Assembly: GCF_901709675.1 (NCBI RefSeq)
Contig: NC_051101.1
Location: 14,219,416-14,283,415 of the forward strand
Direction: 5' to 3'
Source of the DNA: Syngnathus acus
Lineage: Eukaryota; Chordata; Actinopteri; Syngnathiformes; Syngnathidae
Length of the DNA stretch: 64,000 nucleotides
This document shows positions 46,460-56,096 of this stretch, in pieces. The notes beneath the pieces were generated by a model. It made no database searches and was not told the DNA's origin. It saw only the letters and a program-made list of their open reading frames with translations. The position numbers were made by a program, and so were the translations under genes. Each line of letters opens with the position of its first letter. The stretch's first letter is position 1.

Positions 46460-46601
46460 GTGCATTTTTTTTTTTTTTAAGGTAACGAAAAATAAAAACA
46501 GTATAGTATATTAAAAGAAATAAAGTGTAAAAATTGAACGTGCATATTTTTTTTAAGGTAACAACAAATAAAAACAGTATATAATAAAAGAGGTCAAGTG
46601 T
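46460..46601 (+). repeat. Diverged tandem duplication, AT-rich
   Basis: Two related copies, about 46460-46528 and 46539-46601, share GTGCAT, a T-run, AAGGTAAC, AATAAAAACAGTATA and a closing AAGTGT. They differ by substitutions and small indels, so this is older than the exact duplications elsewhere. Confidence 0.85.
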
Positions 46602-47816
46602 CAAACTATCATGTCAACCCTGCTCCACACAAGGCTTGTGTGCCTAAAATCCTCTTCCGCTTTGATGGCAGTCAAATGGCCCTTCGGTCCTTCCCTACTC
46701 TGCTTTCTCCACGCACACGCCTCGCTATCGACTCCTAAATTAATCTCTGTGATTAAGCCGAGCGGGAGAGCTTGACAGTTATGTCGCTTGTACAACAAAC
46801 ATCGATGATTTAGTCACTCGCTGTGTCTGTATATTTACGTACGTGGCTCCAACTTGCCAAGCGACATTGGCTTTGTACTTAGAAAACGTCTCGTGAGAAC
46901 AAACGTCGGCGGCCTTTGAATTGATGCGGCGTGACACGAGATCCAATTGACAGACTAAAGCGAGAACATTTCAGGCGAGGAACTGGAAGTGCAACTGCCC
47001 CGTGCTCGAGACGCGTATCCACTGCGTAAACAAATAAGCCCGTTTACATTACAATGCAATTTCCACGCATCTTATAATTAACAAGTGTTAAATGACTGTC
47101 GATGTCTCATGCATACACATAAAATGCGAAATACTGAATATAGAATAGGACCCCGATGGAAAATAAAAAATGGCCCGAGGCAAATGCCAGTGTTGAACAG
47201 TGAAACTATTAGGCGATGCCTGTCATTTGCAATATTCTGAAATTGCTATTCACATCCATACGTCACCTGAGAATACAGTATGTGCCGCCATAGATCGAGC
47301 GGGGCAGATAGGTGAGGGGAAAGAAGACGACGCAGCCGGAATGACGAGTGGACGACGGCTTGCGAATGCCCAAGTAGAAAAGGTGTTGAAAAAGTGTTCA
47401 AGAGGACATATTTTGCTTCTTTTTTTTTGGGCTTCTTTTGCTTTTTGTTCACCAACCATCGCTTGAAAGTAGATCTGGATCTTCCCCCAGCGTATCTTTT
47501 GATCATGGCTGGAGCAATGCGGGGCCTTATGCAATGTTTGTTTCCATACTCAAATATTCCTTTCTCTTAAAATGCCAAATTTCCATGGGTTGTTGTTGTG
47601 CTTTTATGCGCCGTGAATGTAATGAGGTCTGAGTGAAAAAACAAAAAAAGTGAAAGTACATCAAATCACTGCCAAAGTTGAATTTCAAGTCAAGTTTCTA
47701 CTGTAATTTTCTCTCTTCAACTCTCTTTGTATTATTTAATTCCACCAATCCAAAACACATGGTAAAAACGATAGTTCCATCCAAATGTTTCTTACAGCAG
47801 ATGGAAGTTCGAAACG
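46602..47816. other. Unique non-coding DNA
   Basis: The part 46820-47010 is balanced and repeat-poor. A T9 run sits near 47420. No gene recognised. Confidence 0.4.
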
Positions 47817-47853
47817 GTTGTCATGGTGACATGTACGGCGTTTCCATGACAAC
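47817..47853 (+). promoter_or_regulatory. Pair of RFX-type X-boxes
   Basis: GTTGTCATGGTGAC at 47817-47830 and GTTTCCATGACAAC at 47840-47853 each fit RYYNYY-N2-RRNRAC with a 2-bp spacer, and stand 23 bp apart start to start. Paired X-boxes with near two-turn spacing are plausible for an RFX-controlled promoter or enhancer. No gene is recognised beside them. Confidence 0.5.
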
Positions 47854-48059
47854 AAAACGCACTCCTTCCATCTGGCGGTGTTTTGATCATGCATCCGCAT
47901 TTAATGGTGGAAAAAGAAGGAAAGGGAAGGACTCCATTTCCCATAATCCTCCTTTACCTGCCCCCATCATTACAGTGAAGCAAGAAGCAACAATGACCTT
48001 TTTTTATTTTTTATTCGTAATGTGTCATTTTGATTTTCGAGGGTTGTGTATTTTTCACT
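47854..48059. other. Unique DNA between the X-boxes and the LINE tail
   Basis: A CTCF-like word on the minus strand near 47869-47882 is imperfect. Nothing else is recognisable. Confidence 0.4.
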
Positions 48060-48234
48060 ACTTCAGTGACAATTATTATTTATTATTTATGGTTTGTGCC
48101 TTCTTGTTTTTGTTTTGTGTCGCCTACTTGTATGTCTCGTCACCGTGGGATGAGGAAACGGAATTTCGGTTTCTTTGTGTGTCTTGACATATGAAGGGAT
48201 TGACAATAAAGCTGACTTTGACTTTGACTTTGAC
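48060..48234 (+). mobile_element. 3' end of a 5'-truncated LINE
   Basis: The segment has CACCGTGGGATGAGG, the CGGAATTTCGGTTTCTTTGTG stretch, CTTGACATATGAAG, an AATAAA signal at 48205-48210 and a (CTTTGA)n tail at 48213-48234. This order is the familiar 3' terminus of a non-LTR element seen in many teleosts, recognised from memory and not assigned a name. The left edge is uncertain. No reverse transcriptase is present. The 169-codon open frame ending here at 48187 is a by-product. Confidence 0.7.
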
Positions 48235-48775
48235 AACTCCACGCGAGTGTTTATTTTTGCTCGGCTCAAGTATCACTCCAGCCGGGAGTGAAGACACGTG
48301 CCCCGCCCGCCATGTCCTTTTCCACTCCTTTATTCTGGTTCATCCTAATGCATCTAATCATAGGCGCAGAGGCGGACCTCCCGATGTCAGGCAAAAGCTT
48401 AAGCGGCCATTATTCGACCATGACACACTCTCCTTCCCGATCGGCTGCAGTCCTTCAGGTCTCCTCTCCTCCTCTCTTGGGGTGACGACGAGCTATTATG
48501 CTCCACATAATTGCACTTGGTCACGCCGCACATTGCCCCAGTTGTGAGCATTTCAGTTATTACCAAGGCGGATAGAACATCCAGTCAGATAAATCCATCT
48601 TTCTCCACCTGTAGTAATACTATGAATATATTTCATAGCGATTTATTTTCCAGCTACTATGCTCGGAAACGTGTCGTCGCCGGGGGAGGCTAATTAGCCG
48701 CAAAACTCATTATGGTCTTAGCGAAGCAGTAAACGAGCCATGTGGACTGACGAGCGACTGTCCCTTGGCCTCCCG
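48235..48775. promoter_or_regulatory. Regulatory-like block with homeodomain palindrome
   Basis: Balanced sequence with an E-box CACGTG and a CCCCGCCCGCC GC-box near 48295-48308, and the exact 12-bp palindrome GGCTAATTAGCC at 48688-48699, a dimeric homeodomain-type site. It continues with ACTCATTATGG. Enhancer-like by texture. Confidence 0.35.
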
Positions 48776-48790
48776 CCACCAGGGGGCTCT
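48776..48790 (+). promoter_or_regulatory. CTCF-like core site
   Basis: CCACCAGGGGGCTCT matches the classic CCACNAGGGGGC core at all twelve positions, plus strand. Confidence 0.55.
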
Positions 48791-48949
48791 CAGCAGGGGA
48801 GGCGGTGGCTTCCTGTCCCGTTCCAAGGTCATGTTTTGCTATTAAATGATATCTCTCATCTGATTTCCTCCTGAGCGTTAATCACTTGAGTTGCTTTTCT
48901 GGCTAGCTTTGCTTGCAAAAGGTGTTTATATGGCGGCTGTGGGGCAAAA
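48791..48949. other. Unique non-coding DNA
   Basis: Nothing recognised. Confidence 0.45.
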
Positions 48950-49029
48950 TGGTTGCATCTTCCAAATCACGGGATGAGGCAGATTCAACCCCAGAACCTC
49001 AGAACTGTGAGGCAGACATACTAACCAAA
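48950..49029 (-). mobile_element. tRNA-derived SINE head fragment, minus strand
   Basis: On the minus strand TGGTTAGTATGTCTGCCTC and CAGTTCTGAGGTTCTGGGG followed by TTGAATCTG correspond to the tRNA-like promoter of common fish SINEs. TGGTTAGTATG stands for the A box and GGGGTTGAATCTG for the B box (consensus GGTTCGANNCC, two changes). The body and tail are not recognisable after it, so the copy is truncated and old. It is a tRNA relic and not a tRNA gene: no cloverleaf can be formed. Confidence 0.65.
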
Positions 49030-49570
49030 TTGGCATTCCTTCTTGCCCCCTTTGCCTTCTATTTGACTTTCTGTTCGCCCTCTTTTCTACTTTTTCGACA
49101 CATGTTTATTTCCCCGTCTCTTCTGCTTAAGTGACATTTACAGATGAGGGTAAAATCAGGAAGGCGGGGGATCTGAAATTGGAAAAAAGCACCGGAGTGA
49201 AGATAATGCCACGGGCTGCTGCATGATATCACACCAAAATGATACGAAATGTCAAAAGATGTGACATCGTAGCACTGATGAATTTGATGCGCCCGCCTTC
49301 TTCAGAGGAACTTTTTTCATATTTTCTTTTTAAATCCCCCTCAGGACTCATCAGCAAATTTACAGGGCAGTTCATTCGAGGCCAAACAGATTTTAAATTT
49401 AATGTTATAATCTTTTTCCAGGAAAATGGGATAAGATCAAAATGAATCTACCTCTAAATTATTGTAATCATTTCTTTGTTTTTATTTTGTTTTAAACTGA
49501 CACACTAGGGAAAAACAAGGTTAGGTTTGAAATTAGCATAAGAAAAATCTGAAAAAGTCTACTTGCTTGC
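49030..49570. other. AT-rich spacer
   Basis: Nothing recognisable. Confidence 0.5.
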
Positions 49571-49571
49571 T

Positions 49572-49590
49572 TAACCCTAACCCTAACCCC
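49572..49590 (-). repeat. Short interstitial telomere-like repeat
   Basis: TAACCCTAACCCTAACCCC, about three units of the vertebrate telomere repeat read on the C-rich strand. Too short to indicate a fusion point; chance or telomerase-mediated break repair are both possible. Confidence 0.7.
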
Positions 49591-49640
49591 TTTCATGAAC
49601 TACGATAAGACTTTTTTCATTCTAGCTAGCTCACTTTATT

Positions 49641-49970
49641 TCGCGCAGAGCCCTCTTCATTGCAGATTCCTGGTCTTTGGCTCCCGAGGTCGGCCGCAGC
49701 GGTTCATTTGCAGTAATTTGCGAGACGTGGGGACGAGGCGGAGCAGGATGAAGGGCCCGAGTCATATTGTTTAACGCGAGCAGTCAATTACGCGGCTTCT
49801 AATGAGATCAAAGTGATGGAGGCCATCAGGATGGAACATAAAGCCTCATCAGTTGGGCAGATTAATGGTCGGGCCGGAGCCTTCCGGATCCTTGACTTAA
49901 ATGAAGTTTGAGCTCTGACAAACAATCTGCGGGTCACTCTATTAACCTTCTAAATCACACTGCGGATTAA
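49641..49970. promoter_or_regulatory. Conserved-element-like block (inferred)
   Basis: Balanced sequence with AGATCAAAG (TCF/LEF) at 49805-49813, TCAATTACGCGG, TTCTAATGAG, CAGATTAATGG and ATTAACC words and CpGs, without simple repeats. One of the better enhancer candidates. Confidence 0.35.
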
Positions 49971-51080
49971 AGACGCCTAATCCGTACGGAAATTCTGAAA
50001 GGGAACAGAGTCTAGACTTAAAGCTCATTAAAACTTGATACCAACATGGATTCTTTTTTTTTGTTGGGAGCTTTGTTGTCGTTTTGGAAACATAATCACA
50101 GCGCAGGGACCGGCTGACATGACCATCCGCCAGTTGTATTTTCATGTCAAATAGGAAAAAGGTGAAGGAAAGCTGAAGGACTGTATTCCTTCCATTTTTG
50201 AAGAAGATACCAAGAAATCCTCCATTAGGACAGTGACAAAAAAATTCTTCATCCCTTTTCATCTTAGATGCTATATTGTAGATAAAAAAAAAGTGAGAGC
50301 TGTAGTATAACATTTGACAAAGTCCAAAAGAACCTACCTGATAGCTGACAGTGTGATAGAGCGATTTTAATCCCTCTGCGTTTGTCCTTTGAACCGAAAA
50401 CTCCAAAGCGATGTCACTCCCAAAGGTGCACAGCAGGGCTTTGGAGAGAGCAGATGGAAGATTATTAATAAAAAAAAAACTTTTTCATCCAGGTACAGCA
50501 CATAAGAGGGCACTTTATGACCCCAGCGAGGACGCCGTGATGAATGGGATGCGGCCTAAATACTTTCGCAAGGGGAGCCGCTTTTAACGGGCGCTGAAGT
50601 GCAAGCTTATAAAAAGGTGAGTTTTTTTCTGTTGATTTTTCTCATCTTCCTCCCTCGTGCTTTTTTTTTTTGAAGGTGCAGTGTCAGCTTACATTTCTTT
50701 TTTCTTTTTTGCTTACAGTGCCAGAAAGGCCAGGTCAGTCGGCAGGGGTTGTGGCTAATGCGAAGATTGGTGCCGGGTTGCGTAGCGACCGCTTTCAATG
50801 TCATTCAGGGGCTGTTCTTCTTCTTCTTCTCCAAAACTTGTGAACAAGGCTCGCTGGTGAAGGCCCTGGAGGAGGCAAAGGGAATCTTTTGATGCTACTT
50901 TGTAAACTTTGAACTCTGACACTCAAGCCGCTCTGGTTAACTGAAGTGCTTTTTATTCATTGAAGGTGGAAAAAGAGGTGTAACGCTTTTATTGGGACAC
51001 CTGGCCATCATGCCTACGAGATAAATAGAAGGAAATACGAACACCCACTCTGTACTCAACTGTAACTTTGTCGAAACTTA
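49971..51080. other. Unique non-coding DNA
   Basis: The minus-strand frame 49942-50406 has no recognised family. T- and A-rich runs lie at 50050-50060 and 50470-50480. The part 50480-50600 is balanced and ends in TATAAAAAGGTGAG. No gene recognised. Confidence 0.4.
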
Positions 51081-51110
51081 GTGGTTAGCATGTGTGGTTC
51101 GAACGTGGGC
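51081..51110 (+). mobile_element. Possible SINE promoter relic with internal deletion
   Basis: GTGGTTAGCATGTG runs directly into TGGTTCGAACGTGGGC, bringing an A-box-like and a B-box-like word within a few bases of each other. This looks like a deleted tRNA-type SINE head. Too short to be certain. Confidence 0.3.
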
Positions 51111-51243
51111 TGCTGGGAATCCAACGAGCGATTTAACAATGAATAAAATAGAACAGCCTCTTAAAATGACCATCTTTGACACTCAATAGAGTGAATTTAA
51201 TCCCCACCAGCACTGTGGTAATGATTTATTTATTCACTTGTAT
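51111..51243. other. AT-rich spacer
   Basis: Nothing recognisable. Confidence 0.5.
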
Positions 51244-51267
51244 AAAAAAAAAAAAAAAAAAAAAAAA
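51244..51267 (+). repeat. A24 homopolymer
   Basis: Twenty-four A residues. No retroposed sequence could be recognised in front of it, so I do not call it a poly(A) tail. Confidence 0.95.
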
Positions 51268-52172
51268 GTCCAAAAGTCTGATTGGCCGCAGCGGCTCCGA
51301 GACATTAATAACCAACTCCACTCGTCTCTATCATAAAAGAAGCTTATTTATGAGAAAACTCTCTAATTGACATGACAAATAGTAACCTGCAGGGGAGGAT
51401 GTGCATGGGTCCTCATCAAACCATCCGCCCACGCCATTTTTTTTTTTTTTTTTTAACCCCTGAACAATTATGCTGAGACAACAGCTATTACGGCCTGTTG
51501 TCCTTTATGATTGGTTTTTCCAACACACTGCCACTTGTTAATAACTGCGCCGGGGGCATAGGAAGGACACCTGCTCGCTCCCATCAGCTTCACTGTCAAT
51601 GGATGTCGGTCCCCACGGCCAGGAGAGGACGGAGAAATAGTTCACTGCGCCACAAAGAACGACAGGTAGCGAGACTGGGACACAAATACTGGCAAAGGGG
51701 CTTCTTAAAATGGCCAACATCATAATTGGAGCACCAAACGGAAACCTCATTTGGTTATCTTTAATTCCTTGATCATTTGTTAAAATTAAATTTAACATGA
51801 ATACAGATTTTAATGTTAGTATTTGCCTACTTACTGTGAAAAGGCTTTCGCTAAATGCTAACGTTACGTTTTGACGCTAAAGCACATGGTAGCACAGTTA
51901 GCTATAGCTTACAGCAGTTAGCTGTAGCGCTTTAAAAAGTGCTACTGGTCAAGATCAAAGTTTGGTTTAAATAGAAAATAAGAAACGTTTTGATATCAAG
52001 ATGTTGTTTACTGCTAATAATGGTTTGAGCGAGGCACTCCTTTTCGGCTAAAAACATAAAACACAATCCGAAAATAGAATCGACGTCTTACCTTCGTGAG
52101 GTTCTGCCACGATCTGAGCTACAAGCTTGATGATGTCATTCGTGCTAAATCAACCTGCTTGCTTTTCGATGG
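51268..52172. other. Non-coding DNA with GCTA-rich stretch
   Basis: The part 51280-51420 is balanced; T18 at 51437-51454; 51845-51945 is dense in GCTAA/TTAGC words (GCTAAATGCTAACGTTACG, GTTAGCTATAGC). No gene recognised. Confidence 0.4.
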
Positions 52173-52968
52173 CTAATCACTAGGGGTGTAAATCGCGGGT
52201 TTTGTCACGATACGATATCATATCGATACAAAGGTACACGATACGATTATTGCCGATATCTTAAAGCCTGCTGTGATTCATTCACGATACATCACGATAT
52301 AGTGCTCCACGATCGATATTTTTATTTATTTTTTTTTAAATAAAAAATATAGAACAATATCCTGATTTATAACAATTCATACGCAAAATCAACAAGGTAC
52401 TGCAAACTCTTTATTTAGGAAATTACAAGAGTATTGTAGGATACAAAGTGCTTATTTTAACACTGAACTTTATCAAATTCCTCTATTTTTTCTCATATAA
52501 GTAAAGAAAAATGAATATTCTTTCTTTTTTTGTAATACCATTAACTTTAAAGTGCATTACTGAACTATTTATTTACAATAATTGTAATTGTCCGTTGAGC
52601 CATCTTTTCTTTGGAATCCAAAGTGCTTCCAAACGAATGACTTGAAGCCCAAAGGGGAGCGAATTTCCTCGTCTTCTTGGACAGACACTAGCCATAGCAC
52701 CAACCCGCCCAGGAGCCGCGTAGTTGTCGGCTCCCCTTTCACGTGCCTGCTCTGCTCTGCTCACAACACAGCACGCCGCGTACTGCTCCCGGAAAGAGGA
52801 AGCAAGCAACAATGAACTGGATTTCAAAATAAAGTCGCGTCTAATGTCCGAGGTCAAACACGGCGATATAAATCGATGTTTACGTTTAGCATCGATGCCA
52901 ATAAATCGTAGAGCATTATATCGATTAATCGATGTGTATCGATGAATCGTTAGACCCCTACTAATCAC
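52173..52968. mobile_element. Complete non-autonomous hAT-type element with 8-bp target duplication
   Basis: The element spans 52181-52960 (780 bp). It begins TAGGGGTGTAA and ends TTAGACCCCTA, terminal inverted repeats of 11 bp with one mismatch. Both sides carry the 8-bp duplication CTAATCAC (52173-52180 and 52961-52968), the length made by hAT transposases. Subterminal regions are dense in ATCGAT/CGATA words in both orientations (52208-52320 and 52862-52945). The middle is AT-rich, with a GC-richer segment at about 52660-52800. The 131-codon minus-strand frame at 52573-52968 is not a transposase. It is therefore a passive copy mobilised in trans. The family is widespread in fish; no name is assigned. 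The intact duplication argues for fairly recent insertion. Confidence 0.9.
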
Positions 52969-53560
52969 ATTTTTTATTTAATTTTTTAAAATGCTCTGAA
53001 AACAATATTCAAACACATATTTTATAAACTTTTATGCCACTCGCATGTTGTAGTAATCCCCGTTCTATCTTTTTTTAATTTAGTTAGTTAGTTAGTTTTT
53101 AATCATTTATTGATTATGTTACCTCCCTCTATTATTCATTTTCTGTATTTGTTGATTGCTATCTTGAACGATAGTCCTACAAATTTGTATTATATGTATC
53201 ATTTGTATCGATGACTACATTTGATTCTTATAGACATACACTTAACTTTATTCATCCCTTGGGATTGCTCCCTGTATTTGCAAATTTTGTATCATCAGTT
53301 TTTTACAATAGAGTTAAGAAATAGATAGCTAAAGAAAGGTTCTACTTATAGGGTTGTGTATATGCTGTACATATGTGTGTATGATTAGGTTTATTATGTA
53401 TAGTTTCAGTTTCTTGTATTTTTGGACACTTTAGGAAAGTGAATCAAATTTCAGGATGGAAAAAAAGGTCTAACAAATATTTGCTCTGTTTTATCATAAA
53501 ATCTCCATATGCCCCTGTTACTATTCGTGCAAGCTACATAAAGAGCCCCGTCTTATCCAT
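52969..53560. other. AT-rich DNA right of the hAT element
   Basis: Strongly AT-rich with a (TTAG)n run near 53082-53096. ACTTTATTCATCCCTTGGGA at about 53247-53266 resembles fish LINE 3' ends of the 'TTTATTGATCCC' kind, but nothing else supports an insertion. Confidence 0.4.
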
Positions 53561-54120
53561 GGCTAACTACTCATTCCCATGTGTCCCTTCACATCGGCAG
53601 TGAACTCCAGGCAACGACAGTTGGGTGAAGAAGAAGAAAAAAAAAAAGTCCCCGTGCTGCTTTTGAGCCTCAAGCTTGACACTTTATTGATCCCCCTCTC
53701 ATCTAATCAGTAGCCTTGTCACATTATAACAAAGGGGAGCCGGGGCCAAAATGAAAGCAATTTATTTCAGCTCAGCCAAGATTGCAGGAATGGCTTGGCC
53801 GCCCGCGTTCGTTTTCCAGGGCCTTTTCGTTGACAATCTGAGAGGGGGAGCGGACCGGCTGGAATCAAAACAACCGAGTGGCTTATTCCGTCCGACCGAC
53901 GCCGGTGGCAAACAAACACTCCAAGTGACTGGCCTGTATGACTGCTCTCATTGCAGCTGGCCAGATGAACGCCGAATCAATAAGGAAAGAAACTAAATGT
54001 GCCTTTATACGACGTATACAAACAATTAAGTCTTGGCCCAGGTATGGGAGGTTTCTCTTGTAACAGTTGTTCCGTATCTGCCGCAAACATAAATAAGAGT
54101 CGCCATTACCATTTAGATTG
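53561..54120. promoter_or_regulatory. Regulatory-like block (inferred)
   Basis: The part 53660-53990 is balanced, with CATCTAATCAG, AACAAAGGGG (SOX-like) and CpGs. Caution: ACACTTTATTGATCCCC near 53680 also resembles LINE tails, so part of it could be an old insertion. Confidence 0.3.
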
Positions 54121-54124
54121 CGGA

Positions 54125-54170
54125 GGCCGGCCGGTTGGCTGGCCGGCCGGCCGGCCAGCGGCCGGCGGGC
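54125..54170 (+). repeat. GGCC-rich tetranucleotide array
   Basis: Tandem GGCC units interrupted by TTGGCT and AGC. Fully GC and self-complementary, so strongly foldable. Confidence 0.9.
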
Positions 54171-54216
54171 TCGACACACTTAATAGAATGAACACTTTGC
54201 ACTGTATAGGAGAAAA

Positions 54217-54241
54217 GCTGCCTGGCTGCCTGGCTGCCTGC
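54217..54241 (+). repeat. GGCTGCCT octamer repeat, three units
   Basis: Three units of CTGCCTGG lie 50 bp from the GGCC array. Confidence 0.9.
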
Positions 54242-54375
54242 AAACACTCGGCAGCTGCAATTTCTGTTTGCTGTCAGATGTGGCAAAAGCCTCAATTGAG
54301 TCCCACAGGGGCCCGAGACCCTTTCATTTACCGTCGCAGGCGCTGTCCGAATAGGCAAAAGATACACCTGGTTTG

Positions 54376-54452
54376 TTGCTTGCTTGCTTGCTTGCCTGCT
54401 TGCTTGCCAGCTTGCTTGCTTGGGTTGGTGGATCGGTCGATCGGTTGATCGG
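54376..54452 (+). repeat. (TTGC)n array followed by GATCGGTC-type repeats
   Basis: TTGC units with CTGC and CAGC variants to about 54422, then a short GGTT/GATCGG/GGTCGATC mixture to 54452. Third low-complexity array within 330 bp. Confidence 0.9.
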
Positions 54453-55386
54453 CCTCCAAAGACTATCATTGCTAATTGGATGTAGACCTTTCTTGGGCTA
54501 GAGTTCCGCAAAGACAAATCCCATTTATCACTTGTCATGCCAGACGCATTGTGTGATGTTCTCCTTGTCGGTATCAACAAAATGATCGGAGGACTTACAC
54601 TAACAAATTGTAATCGTTTAAAAAGCGTTTTGTTTATTATTGTTTTTTCCCCTTCGTACAGCAAGGCAGGAACAAGGACTGTGGTGACGCGATAAGGCGC
54701 AGAGTCTCTTTGGCTGTCTTATCTGTTTCCTCCGTCGTCTTACTACTGCCACTGCTCCGTCGGGGGCTAACAATAAAAAGCCTTTTTTTTTTTCTTCACC
54801 TGCGGATGGATTTGCGGGATGTTGAAGTGTGAAAGCCGCTGCCAAGTCTCACTATTGAACGCTAGCCCACCTCATTTAGTCAGAGAGAACTCCCGGCGAG
54901 TCGTTGGCTCATCTTTACAGGTACTGTTGACACGGGCACACTGCGAGCCGTGCTACTATTTCAATCAGCCTCCACTTTGCTTTGTTGATGATAAATGTAA
55001 ACAATTACGAGCCATCTTCTATATTCTTACATATGTATGACTCACCATTACGGACTTGCTTGGAACTGACTTATTACTGAATGCGTAGGTTTGTTTTTTG
55101 GTGATATTTTCCTGTTGAATTCAGAGGGTGATGAAGTTCAATTGTGCTATGGAGAGTACCTGCTAGAAATATTGTCGTTTTCTAATTAATGGTGTTGACC
55201 ACCGTTTCAACAACACATCTTTGTAAGGGCTTGTTGTCCCATCATTTTCTTGTCATATCAAATTCTCGCCTGAATGTTCACGTCAGGCCGTTTTTTTGTT
55301 CTATTTTGCTGTTGACCCGATGACCGGGCCATTCACAAAACGCGATTGGCTGTGAAAAGGAAAAAGAAACAAGGCCGGAAAACATG
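54453..55386. other. Unique non-coding DNA
   Basis: The part 54840-54990 is balanced and includes a lone CAG|GTACTG donor-like site. The 183-codon minus frame at 54113-54664 runs through the low-complexity arrays and is not a gene. Confidence 0.4.
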
Positions 55387-55387
55387 A

Positions 55388-55412
55388 GGGGAGGGGAGGG
55401 GAGGCGAGGGGG
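55388..55412 (+). repeat. (GGGGA)n, quadruplex-prone
   Basis: Three GGGGA units, an interrupted unit and a G5 run give four G4-or-longer tracts within 25 bp on the plus strand. Confidence 0.92.
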
Positions 55413-56022
55413 TGACACCCCTGTAATGCAGCTTGAGTGACGTTCCCCCCAAAACGGCTGCACAGTGCCATCTAGAGGGGCCTTGGCTTTCTGAACAAGA
55501 AGGGGAAATAAGTCATCCATTTCTGCAGGTATGAAAAAGACTGTGATTTTGTTGCCCCCACATGGTTATGTGTCAAGAAAAAAAGGGCAACAAAAAGATC
55601 AGCCACTACGTGTCCATTTTGTTGCTGTTTGATGTTGCAAGTGTACCCCCTGCAGATAAAACACCCTCATCACTTTTCCTGCCCACTGAACTCACACTTG
55701 ATGTTTTCCATGCACACTTGTCAATCACCAAAGTCAAACGTCACTTGACTTGTTTTGGTGAAGGATTTTGAACAAGTGACATCAAGAACAGAAGCCTCTG
55801 AAAGGCTTTAGTCACTGCAAGGTTAAAATGACATTTTCACAACAGCAATTCTGATGTATTATACTAATATTCCCCCAAAAAATGGTGAAAATAATTTCAG
55901 GCCAGTTACAAATATTTTCAGAATGAAATAACAATATCTACACTTTGAAATGGTGCTGTAAGCAAATTTTTATGTCTTTATTTATTTTTGATTCAGACTG
56001 TGAATATTTTCTAACTTTCCAG
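55413..56022. other. Non-coding DNA with a CTCF-like site
   Basis: On the minus strand the word at 55465-55478 reads CCTCTAGATGGCAC, agreeing with the CTCF core except at position three. From 55830 AT-rich. Confidence 0.4.
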
Positions 56023-56096
56023 GAATCTCGCTGAATTGACTTTTGCAGAGGTTGCGCTCGAGACGACTAGACACAGATCGTCAGCGGGACTATCAG
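56023..56096 (+). other. Possible small exon (74 or 48 nt)
   Basis: A branch-point-like TTCTAAC and acceptor TTTCCAG end at 56022, a second acceptor TTTTGCAG at 56048, and a strong donor ATCAG|GTGAGT follows 56096. The shorter version is exactly 48 nt, open in phase 0, and reads RLRSRRLDTDRQRDYQ; the longer is open in one frame. No family is recognised and no flanking exon was found. Could be an alternative or untranslated exon, or chance. Confidence 0.25.

Noticed and set aside
47678-48187. 169-codon plus-strand open frame
   Set aside because: It crosses the X-box pair and ends inside the LINE 3' end; Phe/Ser-rich from T-rich DNA.
52573-52968. 131-codon minus-strand frame inside the hAT element
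   Set aside because: No hAT transposase motif; the frame crosses the terminal repeat and target duplication, so it cannot be the element's own gene.
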